Position numbers and translations under genes: made by a program. This document shows, piece after piece, positions 34,747 through 43,422 of a stretch of 64,000 nt of DNA (position 1 is the first letter of the stretch; each line of letters begins with the position of its first letter). Under the pieces are notes generated by a model. That model did not search any database and had not been told where the DNA came from. It was given only the letters and a program-made list of their open reading frames with translations. Source of the DNA: Dactylosporangium sp. AC04546 (GTDB lineage Bacteria; Actinomycetota; Actinomycetes; Mycobacteriales; Micromonosporaceae); the NCBI RefSeq assembly GCF_022095675.1, contig NZ_JAHYSG010000056.1, positions 1-64,000 on the forward strand, given 5' to 3'.

Positions 34747-36267
34747 ATGGCGATGGCCGCCATCCGGTCCGTCTACCGGATCACGGGGCGCATCAACACC
34801 GGCGTCACGCTCGCCGAGACGCTGCAGCTCATCGTCGATGCCGTGGTCGACGGCGTCGGCTTCGGCGTGGCCGTGGCGAACTACCTGCACCCGGACAAGG
34901 TCTACGAAGCGGTCGCGATCGCCGGGTCGGACGAGGCGCGCGACACGCTGCTCGGTGTGCGCTATCCGGCCGAGGAGCTCGACGGCTACCTGGAGCGGGC
35001 CGAGCGGTGGGGTCAGCTGCGGTACCTCCCCCAGGAGCGGTTCAGCGACGCCATCCCCTCGTGGGTCCCCGCGGAGGTCCCCGGCGCCACCGAGGGCGAC
35101 GACGACGCCTGGCACCCGCTCGACGCCCTGTTCGCGCCGCTGCGGGCCCCCGACGGGCAGCTGGTGGGCATCCTCGGCGTCGACCTGCCGGCCGACGGGC
35201 GCAAGCCCGGCCCGCTGCAGCGCGAGCTGCTGGAGATGCTCGCCGCGCAGGCCGGGATCGCGATCGACAACGCCAACCTGGTCGAGGCCCTGCGCCGCGA
35301 GCGCCGGCAGCTGGCCGCCAGTGAGGCCGCGTTCCGGCTCGCCTTCAACGGCGCCGGCACCGGCATGTGCATGATCGGGATGGCCGATGACCGGACCCGG
35401 CTGAACCGGGTCAACCCGGCCCTGTGCCAGCTCCTCGGGCGCGACGAGGACGTGCTGCTCAGCATGCGCTTCGCCGACCTCATCCACCCCGACGACGTCG
35501 ACGAGGGCCGCGCGATCCTGGTCGACGCGTTCGGCGGCGCGCCCATGCACGACCACGAGCTGCGCTGCGTGCGCGGCGACGGCGAGGTCGTCTGGGTGTC
35601 GGCCACCGTCTCCGTGGTCGCCGGCCCGCCGCCGTTCGCGATCGCCCAGGTGCAGGACATCACCGGCCGGAAGGCGGCCGAGGCCGACCTGGTCCGCCGG
35701 GCCTCGCGCGATCCGCTGACCGGCCTGGTGAACCGCGAGGCGCTCGCCGCGCCGCTGGACGCCGCCGTCCGCCGGGCGGCCGGCGGCGGTGAGACCAGTG
35801 CGCTGCTGTTCTGCGACCTCGACGACTTCAAGGTCGTCAACGACACGTTCGGCCACGACGCCGGCGACGCGGTGCTCGTCGCGGTCGCCCAGCGGCTGGG
35901 GTCGCTGGTCCGCCCGACCGACACGGTGGCCCGCCTCGGCGGCGACGAGTTCGTGATCCTCACCGAGGACGTGCCCGCCGACGACCTGGCCGCGCTGGTC
36001 GACCGGGTCGAGCGCGCGGTGTCCGCGCCGATCGGTCACGAAGGTCACGCTCTGCGCGTGCGGGTCAGCGTCGGCGTGGCCGTGATCGATGCCACGATTT
36101 CCGATGCCGGAGCGGCCCTGCGCGCCGCCGACCGGGCGATGTACCTGGTCAAGGGCCATCGACACGCCTCCGGGGTGACCGGCCGGGTGACAGCGTTCGG
36201 TGAGCATGCGGGTGCGCCGGGTGGGATCCCGTTGCTGCGGTTGGCCGGGCCGGATAACGGCCAGTAG
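34747..36267 (+). CDS. GAF-PAS-GGDEF diguanylate cyclase
   Basis: About 506 residues. A GAF domain (about 15-175) is followed by a PAS domain with PAC-like end (about 195-310, QVQDITGRKAAEADL) and a GGDEF domain (about 320-485). The active-site motif RLGGDEF is intact. RPTD lies exactly five residues before GGDEF, matching the inhibitory I-site RxxD, so it should make c-di-GMP and be product-inhibited. There is no EAL domain and no membrane segment. The start is uncertain: the ATG at 34747 fits the GAF start, and a GTG at 34696 would add 17 residues. Confidence 0.9.
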   Translation: MAMAAIRSVYRITGRINTGVTLAETLQLIVDAVVDGVGFGVAVANYLHPDKVYEAVAIAGSDEARDTLLGVRYPAEELDGYLERAERWGQLRYLPQERFSDAIPSWVPAEVPGATEGDDDAWHPLDALFAPLRAPDGQLVGILGVDLPADGRKPGPLQRELLEMLAAQAGIAIDNANLVEALRRERRQLAASEAAFRLAFNGAGTGMCMIGMADDRTRLNRVNPALCQLLGRDEDVLLSMRFADLIHPDDVDEGRAILVDAFGGAPMHDHELRCVRGDGEVVWVSATVSVVAGPPPFAIAQVQDITGRKAAEADLVRRASRDPLTGLVNREALAAPLDAAVRRAAGGGETSALLFCDLDDFKVVNDTFGHDAGDAVLVAVAQRLGSLVRPTDTVARLGGDEFVILTEDVPADDLAALVDRVERAVSAPIGHEGHALRVRVSVGVAVIDATISDAGAALRAADRAMYLVKGHRHASGVTGRVTAFGEHAGAPGGIPLLRLAGPDNGQ

Positions 36268-36646
36268 TGTCGGGTCGTCTGCTCCGGTCGACGGGCGCCG
36301 TGTTGGTGCCGCCGGGCAGGCGCCGTCGAGTCGCGACCCGTTCGCGAGCCGGGGACCCAGGTAGTTCTGGGGTGTATCCGCGCGCCGGCCTCCCAGCCGG
36401 CCCGTGGTAGGGCGAATCCTCCCGCCCGAACCCGTCAGCTAACCCGGTAGGCGGCCTCGGAAGGAGTTCAGGCTCGTGCGTCAGCATGCTGGTTCAGATG
36501 CTTCCCCGACGGCCGTCCGCCGTCCACCCATTCGACGGGTGAGCCCCGCCTAGCGGCTCCTGTTTCGCGATTTCGCGCGGCACCTTGCTCCACGGTGCCG
36601 TGCCGATGACTCCTGCGCTCATTCGTCTGTTGAGGGAAGCGTTTCC
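36268..36646 (+). promoter_or_regulatory. leader region between GGDEF gene and cell-wall enzyme
   Basis: A 379-base spacer that holds the c-di-AMP riboswitch and, after it, about 170 bases with no gene. GAGGGAAG at about 36631 serves as the ribosome binding site of the next gene. A promoter should lie before about 36318, but no clear hexamers stand out. Confidence 0.6.
36318..36475 (+). ncRNA. c-di-AMP riboswitch (ydaO-yuaA leader)
   Basis: The two signature blocks of the actinobacterial ydaO-yuaA RNA are present: AGCCGGGGACCCAGG at 36347-36361 and CCCGAACCCGTCAGCTAACC at 36425-36444. The latter is followed by GGTAGGCGG and GGAAGGAG at 36459-36466. It lies about 170 bases before a secreted cell-wall enzyme gene, the usual target of this riboswitch in actinobacteria. 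Binding of c-di-AMP is known to switch such genes off. Outer limits are approximate. Confidence 0.93.
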
Positions 36647-37366
36647 GTGAGAGTTCTGCCACGTCAGTTCCATCCACGTCATCGCCGGGCCGGGCTGGCC
36701 GTCAGGGCCGGCGCCGCCTCGATCGCCGCGCTGTCCGTCACCATGCTGACGGCCGGCTCCGGAGCGTCCACTTTGGACAGCCGCTTCGTGGCGCTGCCGG
36801 CGTACGCCGCCTACGAGGCGCCGCCGGCCGCCGTGCCCACCATCCCACCGACCGTCCCGCCGGCCGTCCCGCCAACCGTCCCGCCAGCCACGCCGCCGGC
36901 CTCGGTCCCGCCCGCCGCCGCGCCGGCCAAGCCGCAGCCGGTCGCCGGCCTCGACCAGCGCCAGATGGACAACGCCGCGACCATCGTGCGCCAGGGTCGC
37001 GCCCAGGGCATGCCGCAGCGCGCCCTCGTCGTCGCGGTCGCGACGGCGATGCAGGAGAGCGACCTGTACAACGTCGCGAGCAAGGCCGTGCCCTCGTCGC
37101 TGCAGCTGCCGCACGAGGGCCTGTCGACCGACCATGACTCGGTCGGCCTGTTCCAGCAGCGGGCCAGCCAGGGCTGGGGCACCGTGCCGCAGCTCATGGA
37201 TCCGGCCCACTCGGCGATGCTGTTCTACAGCGCGCTGGCGCAGGTCCGGGGCTGGGAGCGCATGAGCGTGACGGCCGCGGCCCAGGCGGTGCAGAAGTCG
37301 GCCTTCCCCAGCGCCTACCAGAAGCACGCGGCGAAGGCCGAGCAGATCGTGGCCGCCCTGTCGTAG
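36647..37366 (+). CDS. secreted lytic transglycosylase-like cell-wall protein
   Basis: 239 residues. A basic N-terminus and hydrophobic stretch (about 14-40) form a signal peptide. A Pro/Val/Thr-rich linker follows (about 58-92, PPTVPPAVPP-type repeats). The C-terminal domain has QMDNAATIVRQGRAQGMPQRALVVAVATAMQESDLYN with a likely catalytic Glu, plus DHDSVGLFQQR and VQKSAFPSAYQKH. The same domain occurs in actinobacterial NlpC/P60 and M23-linked proteins. It would act on peptidoglycan outside the cell. Control by the upstream c-di-AMP riboswitch is strongly implied. GTG start with GAGGGAAG upstream. Confidence 0.88.
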   Translation: MRVLPRQFHPRHRRAGLAVRAGAASIAALSVTMLTAGSGASTLDSRFVALPAYAAYEAPPAAVPTIPPTVPPAVPPTVPPATPPASVPPAAAPAKPQPVAGLDQRQMDNAATIVRQGRAQGMPQRALVVAVATAMQESDLYNVASKAVPSSLQLPHEGLSTDHDSVGLFQQRASQGWGTVPQLMDPAHSAMLFYSALAQVRGWERMSVTAAAQAVQKSAFPSAYQKHAAKAEQIVAALS

Positions 37367-37373
37367 CGGACAG

Positions 37374-38438
37374 TCAGGTCGAGTGGCGGGTGGCGCGGCG
37401 GGCCAGCGCCACCAGCTCGGCCACCGCCGACGCCGACGGCGTGGCCAGGTCCAGGGCGAGCAGCGCCTGGGCCAGCAGATCGTCGGCCTGCTGGCGGCAC
37501 CAGGCCCGGGCGCCCGACTGCTCGATGGCCTTCGCCGCCCGCTCCAGGTCGGCGTCGGTGAGGCGGCCCTTGCTCGTGAGCACCTCCGCGACCTCGGTCG
37601 CGCCCGCGGCCAGGGCCGCCGCGACCGGGAGGGAACGGCGGCGCCGGCGCAGGTCGGCGTAGAGCGGGCGGCCCGTCTCGGCCGGATCGCCCCAGATGCC
37701 GGTGAGGTCCTCGGTGAACTGGACGGCCAGGCCGAGCCGGACGCCGAACAGGCGCAGCTGGTCGACCTGGGCCAGGCTGCCGCCACCGGCCCGGGCGCCC
37801 AGCGCGCACGCGCAGCCGAAGACGGCCCCGGCGCGCTGCTCGGCCGAGCTCAGGCAGTCGCGGAGCAGGTCGCTGCCGGCCGTCGGGCCGCTGCCGAGGG
37901 CGAGCGCGGTGTGCTGGCCGTGCAGGAGCTGCTGGACGGTGTCGCCGAGGATGCGGACCGTGGCGCTGCCGGCGGCCGGGGCGGCGCGGTCGTGGGTCGG
38001 CTGGCGGAACGGGCCCGGCGCGCCGCGGGCCGGGGAGCCGGTGCCGGCGACGTCGAACGCGAGGGCGAGTAGCGCCTCGGCGCCGAGCGCCGCCCGCTGG
38101 GCGCCGAAGACGCTCCACGCGGTCGGGCGCTTCCGGCGGGACAGGTCGCCGTCGTAGAGGTCGCGGCGGATGGCCGCCCAGTGGTACACGAGCTCGATCA
38201 TGACCGCCGCGGGCACCGCGTCGTGCGGGTCGCCGCCCACGGCGTCGGCGCTGACCAGCGTGAGGGCCGAGCGCTCGTGCGCCCCGTGGCCCCGCGGGCC
38301 GTCGGACCAGCCGAGCTGGAGCTCCGCGATCTCGCGGGACGGCTCGGGCAGCCGGCCCACCGCGGCGTGCAGGGCCGGGTCCACCAAGAGGCCGGCCCAG
38401 CCGAGGACGTCGTCCGCGTTGCGCAACACGATGACCAT
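37374..38438 (-). CDS. polyprenyl synthetase family protein with altered first Asp motif
   Basis: 354 residues with the trans-prenyltransferase fold. ELVYHWAAIRRDLYDGDLSRRKRPTAW corresponds to the usual ELIHxFSLIHDDIMDxDxxRRGxPT block, but the DDxxD motif reads RDLYD (R92, D93, D96). The second motif reads FTEDLTGIWGDP (E243, D244) instead of DDxxG. Both changes remove metal-binding aspartates, so normal diphosphate activation may be weak or lost. It could be a regulatory or divergent paralogue. Convergent with the cell-wall gene (7 bases apart). Confidence 0.82.
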   Translation of the reverse strand: MVIVLRNADDVLGWAGLLVDPALHAAVGRLPEPSREIAELQLGWSDGPRGHGAHERSALTLVSADAVGGDPHDAVPAAVMIELVYHWAAIRRDLYDGDLSRRKRPTAWSVFGAQRAALGAEALLALAFDVAGTGSPARGAPGPFRQPTHDRAAPAAGSATVRILGDTVQQLLHGQHTALALGSGPTAGSDLLRDCLSSAEQRAGAVFGCACALGARAGGGSLAQVDQLRLFGVRLGLAVQFTEDLTGIWGDPAETGRPLYADLRRRRRSLPVAAALAAGATEVAEVLTSKGRLTDADLERAAKAIEQSGARAWCRQQADDLLAQALLALDLATPSASAVAELVALARRATRHST

Positions 38439-38607
38439 CAGCCGGCTCGCACCCCCATCGGCTCGGTTCAGGACCCGGTCAAGTATGCCGGTGCGGGTGC
38501 CTCGCCGTACCCGAAACGGCCGGTGTGGCGCCGGTGCTTGTCGTCCGGGCTCGTGCGTGTCGCGCGGCGCTCGGCGTGTCGGGGCGTTACGGCGGAATCG
38601 TCGTCCA

Positions 38608-39597
38608 CTATGGACGGGCTGCGAGCCGGAGCGACGGATCCGGCGGCGACTGCACCGCCGGTGGCCGGTGCCGCAACGCCTCCCACGCGGCCTTCGGCCC
38701 GGCGGCGACGTCTCTGGCCGTGTTGTACCAGATCGTCACCCGCCGGCACCCGTCGCAGCGCGCCGGCACCCCGACGGCGTCGACCCCGAGCCGCCGGCAC
38801 AGCGTGATCGCGCGGTGCAGGTGCAGTTCCTGGCTCACCAGCAGCGCCCGGTCGAGGCCGTACACGTCGTGGGCGCGGCGGCAGGTGTCGTAGGTGTCGA
38901 GGCCGAACGGGTCGACGACGACGCGGGACGGATCGACGCCCTGCCCCATCAGGTACTGCCGCATCACCCGGACCTCGTCACCGCTGCCCCCGTGGGCGTC
39001 GCCCGAGATGAGCAGGGCCTTCACCTTGCCCGAGCGCAGCAGCTCGGCGCCGATGTCGAGGCGGCCCTTGAGGAAGGGCATGGGCTGCTCGCCGCCGGGG
39101 GCCACCTGGGCGCCGAACACGATCGCGACGTCGGCGACCGGCGCGTCGGCGACCGTGCTGATCCGGCCCGCCGAGGACAGGCGTATCCACGCGGTCGGTG
39201 CCAGCACCAGAGCGGCCAGCACGACGACCGTGAGCAGGGCCCGGCCGGCCAGGCGCCGGCGGCGCTCCCGGCGGGTCTCCCGGCCCTCCGGCAGCGCGCG
39301 GCCCCGGCGCACGCGGCGCTCGGCCCGGCCGACCTCGAAGAGGAACCACCCGGGCAGCTCCCGGTCGTCGCGCAACCTCGTGCGCTCCCCGTCGTTCAGG
39401 AAGCCGGTGACGTGGTCGACCGCGACCGAGTAGCGGGTCATGCGGCGGGCGCCGCGGCTGCGGGAGGTGAAGATCAACCAGACGCCGAGTGTGGCGACGA
39501 CCACCAGCCAGCCGAGCGGGCCACGGCCCCGGCTGCGGCGGCGCAGCCGCTCCTCGGCCGCCAGCCAGGCCAGACGGTCGTCGCGCAGCTTGGTCAC
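38608..39597 (-). CDS. SanA/YdcF-type (DUF218) membrane protein
   Basis: 329 residues. A first hydrophobic helix (about 28-44) and a long basic, Arg-rich cytoplasmic loop come before a second helix (about 116-137). The DUF218 domain follows with VAIVFGAQVAPGGEQPMPFLKGRLD, LLISGDAHGGSGDEV, and a motif containing DTYDTCRRAHDVYG. SanA (vancomycin high-temperature exclusion) and YdcF-type proteins are linked to envelope integrity. GTG start. Divergent from dnaG. Confidence 0.85.
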   Translation of the reverse strand: MTKLRDDRLAWLAAEERLRRRSRGRGPLGWLVVVATLGVWLIFTSRSRGARRMTRYSVAVDHVTGFLNDGERTRLRDDRELPGWFLFEVGRAERRVRRGRALPEGRETRRERRRRLAGRALLTVVVLAALVLAPTAWIRLSSAGRISTVADAPVADVAIVFGAQVAPGGEQPMPFLKGRLDIGAELLRSGKVKALLISGDAHGGSGDEVRVMRQYLMGQGVDPSRVVVDPFGLDTYDTCRRAHDVYGLDRALLVSQELHLHRAITLCRRLGVDAVGVPARCDGCRRVTIWYNTARDVAAGPKAAWEALRHRPPAVQSPPDPSLRLAARP

Positions 39598-39701
39598 CCG
39601 CGCAGCTTCGCACGGGTCGGCGGCTCGCCGCTGACCCGTGAGTCGTAAATTGTCGGTGCCGCGAGGCAGGATGTATCCCGTCGGACCCGGGGAGGTGGCG
39701 A

Positions 39702-41549
39702 ATGGCCGGCAAGATCAAGGACGAGGACATCGCCCTGGTGCGTGAGCGCACGGCGATCGCCGACGTCATCTCCGAGCACGTCACCCTGAAGTCGGCCGGT
39801 GGAGGCAACCTCAAGGGGCTGTGTCCGTTCCACGACGAGAAGACCGCCTCGTTCAACGTCTCACCCGTCCGGAATGTGTATTTCTGTCACGGCTGCGGCG
39901 CCGGCGGCGACGCGATCAAGTTCCTCATGGACCACGACCACCTCTCGTTCGTGGAGGCGGTCGAGCGGCTCGCGGGGCGCGCCGGCCTCCAGCTGCGCTA
40001 CGTCGAGGCCGGCGCGGCGCCGATCCGGCAGACCGGGCAGAAGCAGCGGCTCATCGCCGCGCACGCCGAGGCCGCCCGGTTCTATGCCGAGCAGCTCGGC
40101 ACGCCCGGCGCCCGCGCGGCACGGGAGTTCCTCGCCGCGCGCGGGTTCACCCGCGAGGCAGCCGAGCGCTACGGCTGCGGGTTCGCCCCCGAGGGGTGGG
40201 ACCCGCTGACGAAGCACCTGCGCCAGAAGGGCTACACAGCGGCCGAGCTGACCAGCGCCGGGCTGTCCCGCGAGGCGCGCTCCGGCAGCCTGATCGACCG
40301 GTTCCGCCGGCGGCTGCTCTGGCCGATCAAGGACATCTCGGGCGAGGTCATCGGCTTCGGCGCGCGCAAGCTGTTCGACGACGACGACGGGCCGAAGTAT
40401 CTCAACACGCCCGAAACCCCGCTGTACAAGAAGTCGCACGTGCTGTATGGGATCGACCACGCGAAGCGGGAGATCGCCAAGCAGAGCCGGGTCGTCATCG
40501 TCGAGGGCTACACCGACGTGATGGCCTGCCACCTCGCCGGGGTGCCGGTCGCCGTCGCCACCTGCGGCACCGCGTTCGGCACCGACCACATCTCGGTGCT
40601 GCGCCGGCTGCTCATGGACGCCGACGGCTACGGTGGCGAGATCATCTTCACGTTCGACGGCGACGCCGCCGGGCAGAAGGCGGCGCTGCGCGCGTTCGAG
40701 GACGACCAGCGCTTCGTGGCCCAGACGTTCATCGCGGTCGGCCCCGACAACATGGACCCGTGCGAGCTGCGCCTGGCCAAGGGCGATGCGGCGGTCCGCG
40801 ACCTGGTCGCCGACCGCCAGCCGCTGCTCGACTTCGCGCTGCGCTCGGTCATCCAGCGCTTCGACCTCGACCTGGCCGAGGGGCGGGTCGGCGCCCTGAA
40901 GGCGACCGCCCCGCTCGTCGCCAAGATCAAGGACCGGACGCTGCGCCCGGAGTATGCCCGGAAGCTCTCCGGCGACCTCGGCATGGAGCTGGAGACGGTG
41001 CAGCGCGCGGTCAACTCGGCGGCCAAGGGCGTCGTCGACGTCGTCCCGCCGCAGCGGCGCATCCTCGCCCCCGACAGCGCCGAGGCGCTCGTCGAGCGGG
41101 AGGCGCTCAAGCTCGCGCTCCAGCAGCCGGTGCTGGCCGGCCCGATGTTCGACGCGGTGGGTGCCGAGACGTATGCCCACCCGGCGTACCAGTCGCTGCG
41201 CGTCGCGATCGCCGAGGCCGGGGGTGCGTCGTCGGCGTCCGGCGGCGGCGCGGTCTGGATCGAGCAGGTCCGCGAGGCCTGCGTCGACCTGGCCGCGAGC
41301 GCGCTGGTCACGGAGCTGGCGGTCGAGCCGCTGCGGCTCGACGGCGACCCCGACCCGCGCTACGTCGAGGCGACGATCATCCGGCTCCAGCTGCCGGCGC
41401 TCAACCGCACGATCGCCGACCTCAAGTCGAAGCTGCAGCGCATCAACCCGGTGAGCAACGCCGACGAGCACCTGCGGTTGTTCAGCGAGCTGGTGTCGCT
41501 GGAGCAGCACGCCCGCGCGCTGCGTGACCGCGGTGCGAGCCGGTGGTGA
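39702..41549 (+). CDS. dnaG: DNA primase
   Basis: A 615-residue primase making RNA primers for replication. The N-terminal zinc domain has C41, H44, C62 and C65 (LCPFHDEKTASFNV and YFCHGCGAGGDAIKF). The core includes the RNA-polymerase-type region with DRFRRRLLWPIKD and the Toprim motif VVIVEGYTDVMACHLAG, followed by IIFTFDGDAAGQKA. A C-terminal helicase-binding region contains a short Ala/Ser/Gly-rich linker at about 507-515. GGGGAGG precedes the ATG. The stop is 13 bases before a small gene on the same strand. Confidence 0.97.
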   Translation: MAGKIKDEDIALVRERTAIADVISEHVTLKSAGGGNLKGLCPFHDEKTASFNVSPVRNVYFCHGCGAGGDAIKFLMDHDHLSFVEAVERLAGRAGLQLRYVEAGAAPIRQTGQKQRLIAAHAEAARFYAEQLGTPGARAAREFLAARGFTREAAERYGCGFAPEGWDPLTKHLRQKGYTAAELTSAGLSREARSGSLIDRFRRRLLWPIKDISGEVIGFGARKLFDDDDGPKYLNTPETPLYKKSHVLYGIDHAKREIAKQSRVVIVEGYTDVMACHLAGVPVAVATCGTAFGTDHISVLRRLLMDADGYGGEIIFTFDGDAAGQKAALRAFEDDQRFVAQTFIAVGPDNMDPCELRLAKGDAAVRDLVADRQPLLDFALRSVIQRFDLDLAEGRVGALKATAPLVAKIKDRTLRPEYARKLSGDLGMELETVQRAVNSAAKGVVDVVPPQRRILAPDSAEALVEREALKLALQQPVLAGPMFDAVGAETYAHPAYQSLRVAIAEAGGASSASGGGAVWIEQVREACVDLAASALVTELAVEPLRLDGDPDPRYVEATIIRLQLPALNRTIADLKSKLQRINPVSNADEHLRLFSELVSLEQHARALRDRGASRW

Positions 41550-41562
41550 GGAGCCTTCCGCC

Positions 41563-42093
41563 ATGTTCGGTTTCCTGAAGCGCCGCCGGCTGCCCGCCGG
41601 TCGACGGCCCCCGCTGGCGCCCGACGAGCGCGTCGTGGCCTGGGCCGCCGCGACCGGCGACAACGTCGTCGTGGCCACCAACCTCGGGCTGTGGCTGCCC
41701 GGCGCCGACGAGCGGCTCGGCTGGCACGAGCTGCACAAGGCGACCTGGTCGGGCCGGCAGCTCGCGCTGGTCGCGGCCCGGGAGGTGCCGGTGGAGGGCG
41801 CCGACTACGTGGTGATGGAGGACCTGCCACCGCTGGTGCTCACGCTGCTCGACCCCGACCGGGTGCCCGAGCAGGTGCGGGTGCGGGTCAACAAGTCGAT
41901 CGCGCACACCTCGCACCATCCGCTCGACGACGCGGCCGGCGTGCGCGTCGTGGGCCGGCGGGTGCCGGGGATCGACGGGCTGCTCTGGACGGTGCGATAC
42001 GACGAGGGCGTCGACGCCGCCTCATCCGAGGTCGCGCGGCAGACCGCCGAGCTGGTCGCCTGGGCGCGCTCGGGCGCGGGCCCGACGCCCTAG
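41563..42093 (+). CDS. hypothetical protein downstream of dnaG
   Basis: 176 residues, no membrane segment or signal. Strand-rich: DERVVAWAAATGDNVVVATNLGLWLPG, GWHELHKATWSG, and TVRYDEGVDAASSEVARQTAELVAWAR at the end. Homologous small proteins commonly follow dnaG in actinobacteria, but no function is known to me. The ATG at 41563 fits the AGGAG upstream. The last 72 bases overlap, on the opposite strand, the end of the mannosyltransferase gene. Confidence 0.78.
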   Translation: MFGFLKRRRLPAGRRPPLAPDERVVAWAAATGDNVVVATNLGLWLPGADERLGWHELHKATWSGRQLALVAAREVPVEGADYVVMEDLPPLVLTLLDPDRVPEQVRVRVNKSIAHTSHHPLDDAAGVRVVGRRVPGIDGLLWTVRYDEGVDAASSEVARQTAELVAWARSGAGPTP

Positions 42094-43368
42094 CGTCACG
42101 GCCGCCCATCCGACGAGGGCGACGTCGAGGAACGCGCCGGGCACCTTCGTCTTGGTGGCCAGGCCCAGGCTGTCGGGCAGCGTGAGGAACACCAGCCCGG
42201 CCGCGGCCACGTGGACGGTGGTGCGCAGGCGGCCGTGCAGGTCCGTCGCGGCGAGCACGGCAATGCCCGCGATGGCGTACCAGGCGTAGAACACCGGACC
42301 GAGCACGGCGCCGGCGAGCAGTCCGAGGCCGGCCGCGGTGAGGACCCGTGTCCTGTCCCGGTACGCCCAGAGCCACAGGGCCAGCAGGACCCCGGCGAGG
42401 GCCAGGAAGCCGGCGGCCCGCGTCACGGCGACGGCCGTGTCGAACGCCTCCGGCGCGCCGAACCAGCGCAGGACGTAGCCGGCGGCCATGCCCACGCCGG
42501 TGGGGATCGACAGCCACTGGACCAGGCCGGTGGTGGAGCCCAGCGCCGTGACGAAGCCCAGGCCGTGCCCCGTGACCCAGGCCAGGACCGCGTAGGTGCC
42601 CACGGTGGTGGCGGCCAAGGCGGCCGTGCCCTTCCTCGTGAAGACCAGCAGCCACACGAACGGCGCGGCGATGAGCGCCGTCACCTTGATCGCTATGGCG
42701 AGCCCGAGCGCGACGCCCGCCAGTGCCGCGCTCCGGCGCGCCAGCGCGAACGCGGCCAGGACGAACGCCGCGAGCAGGATGTCGTTGTGGACGCCGGAGA
42801 CGACGTGCACGAGGACCAGCGGGCTGGCGGCGAGCAGGGCGTTGGTCCTGTTCAGCTGGGCCGCCGCGGCGACGCAGAGCAGCAGGCCGAGGACGGCGAC
42901 GACGCGGAACAGGCCGACGGCCACGTGCAGGTTGCCGTGCGCGAGCCAGGCGACGCCGCCCTCGATCGCCAGCCACAGCGGGCCGTACGGCGTCGGGGTG
43001 TCCTGCCACAGCGGCGGCACCGAGTCCAGCCACGTGCACGGCAGCTCCGACGGCCCCACCCGGTAGAGGTCGAGGCCGGCGTTGAACAGCTGGCCCTGGC
43101 AGGCGTAGGCGTACACGTCCTGCGCGCCCAGCGGAGGCGCGACGAGCAGCGGCAGGCTCCACAGGGCCGCGGTGACGAGCAGGCGCTTGCCGTCGGTCTC
43201 GTCGCGCAGCGCCCACCAGGCGTAGACGAGCAGAATCAGCGCGACGAACCAGACGACGACTCCGGTGACCCAGGCGGCGTCGTGGTGATACGGCTTGCCG
43301 GCGAGGAAGCCGCTGACGGCCAGCAGGACGGACGCGCCCAGCCCGAGCCAGCGCGGGTTGATGCGCAC
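42022..43368 (-). CDS. MptB-like polyprenol-phosphate mannosyltransferase (GT-C)
   Basis: A 448-residue membrane protein with about 12 hydrophobic segments. The extracytoplasmic loop after the third or fourth helix has the conserved acidic pair of GT-C enzymes in GAQDVYAYACQGQLFNAGLDLY, and TPTPYGPLWL follows. VVSGVHNDILLAAFVLA is also typical of the MptA/MptB family, which adds alpha-1,6-mannose in lipoglycan assembly. GTG start at 43366-43368. The C-terminal 24 codons overlap the convergent small gene at 41563. Divergent from the ABC exporter genes. Confidence 0.85.
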   Translation of the reverse strand: MRINPRWLGLGASVLLAVSGFLAGKPYHHDAAWVTGVVVWFVALILLVYAWWALRDETDGKRLLVTAALWSLPLLVAPPLGAQDVYAYACQGQLFNAGLDLYRVGPSELPCTWLDSVPPLWQDTPTPYGPLWLAIEGGVAWLAHGNLHVAVGLFRVVAVLGLLLCVAAAAQLNRTNALLAASPLVLVHVVSGVHNDILLAAFVLAAFALARRSAALAGVALGLAIAIKVTALIAAPFVWLLVFTRKGTAALAATTVGTYAVLAWVTGHGLGFVTALGSTTGLVQWLSIPTGVGMAAGYVLRWFGAPEAFDTAVAVTRAAGFLALAGVLLALWLWAYRDRTRVLTAAGLGLLAGAVLGPVFYAWYAIAGIAVLAATDLHGRLRTTVHVAAAGLVFLTLPDSLGLATKTKVPGAFLDVALVGWAAVTLGRRARARARPGDQLGGLPRDLG

Positions 43369-43410
43369 TGGTGCATGGTAAACGGATCGGATTTTGTCGT
43401 ACCCCTGGGC

Positions 43411-43416
43411 TAGTGT
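43411..43416 (+). promoter_or_regulatory. candidate -10 element TAGTGT of the ABC exporter operon
   Basis: TAGTGT ends 6 bases before the GTG start of the ATPase gene. No Shine-Dalgarno lies between, so a leaderless transcript is likely. No clear -35 hexamer is seen. Confidence 0.35.
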
Positions 43417-43422
43417 CGGCGC

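Noticed and set aside
37374..38438. Frameshift as the cause of the odd aspartate motifs in the polyprenyl synthetase
   Set aside because: Flanking residues (ELVYHW..., DGDLSRRKRPTAW and IWGDPAETGRP) stay in register with the family, so the changes are substitutions.
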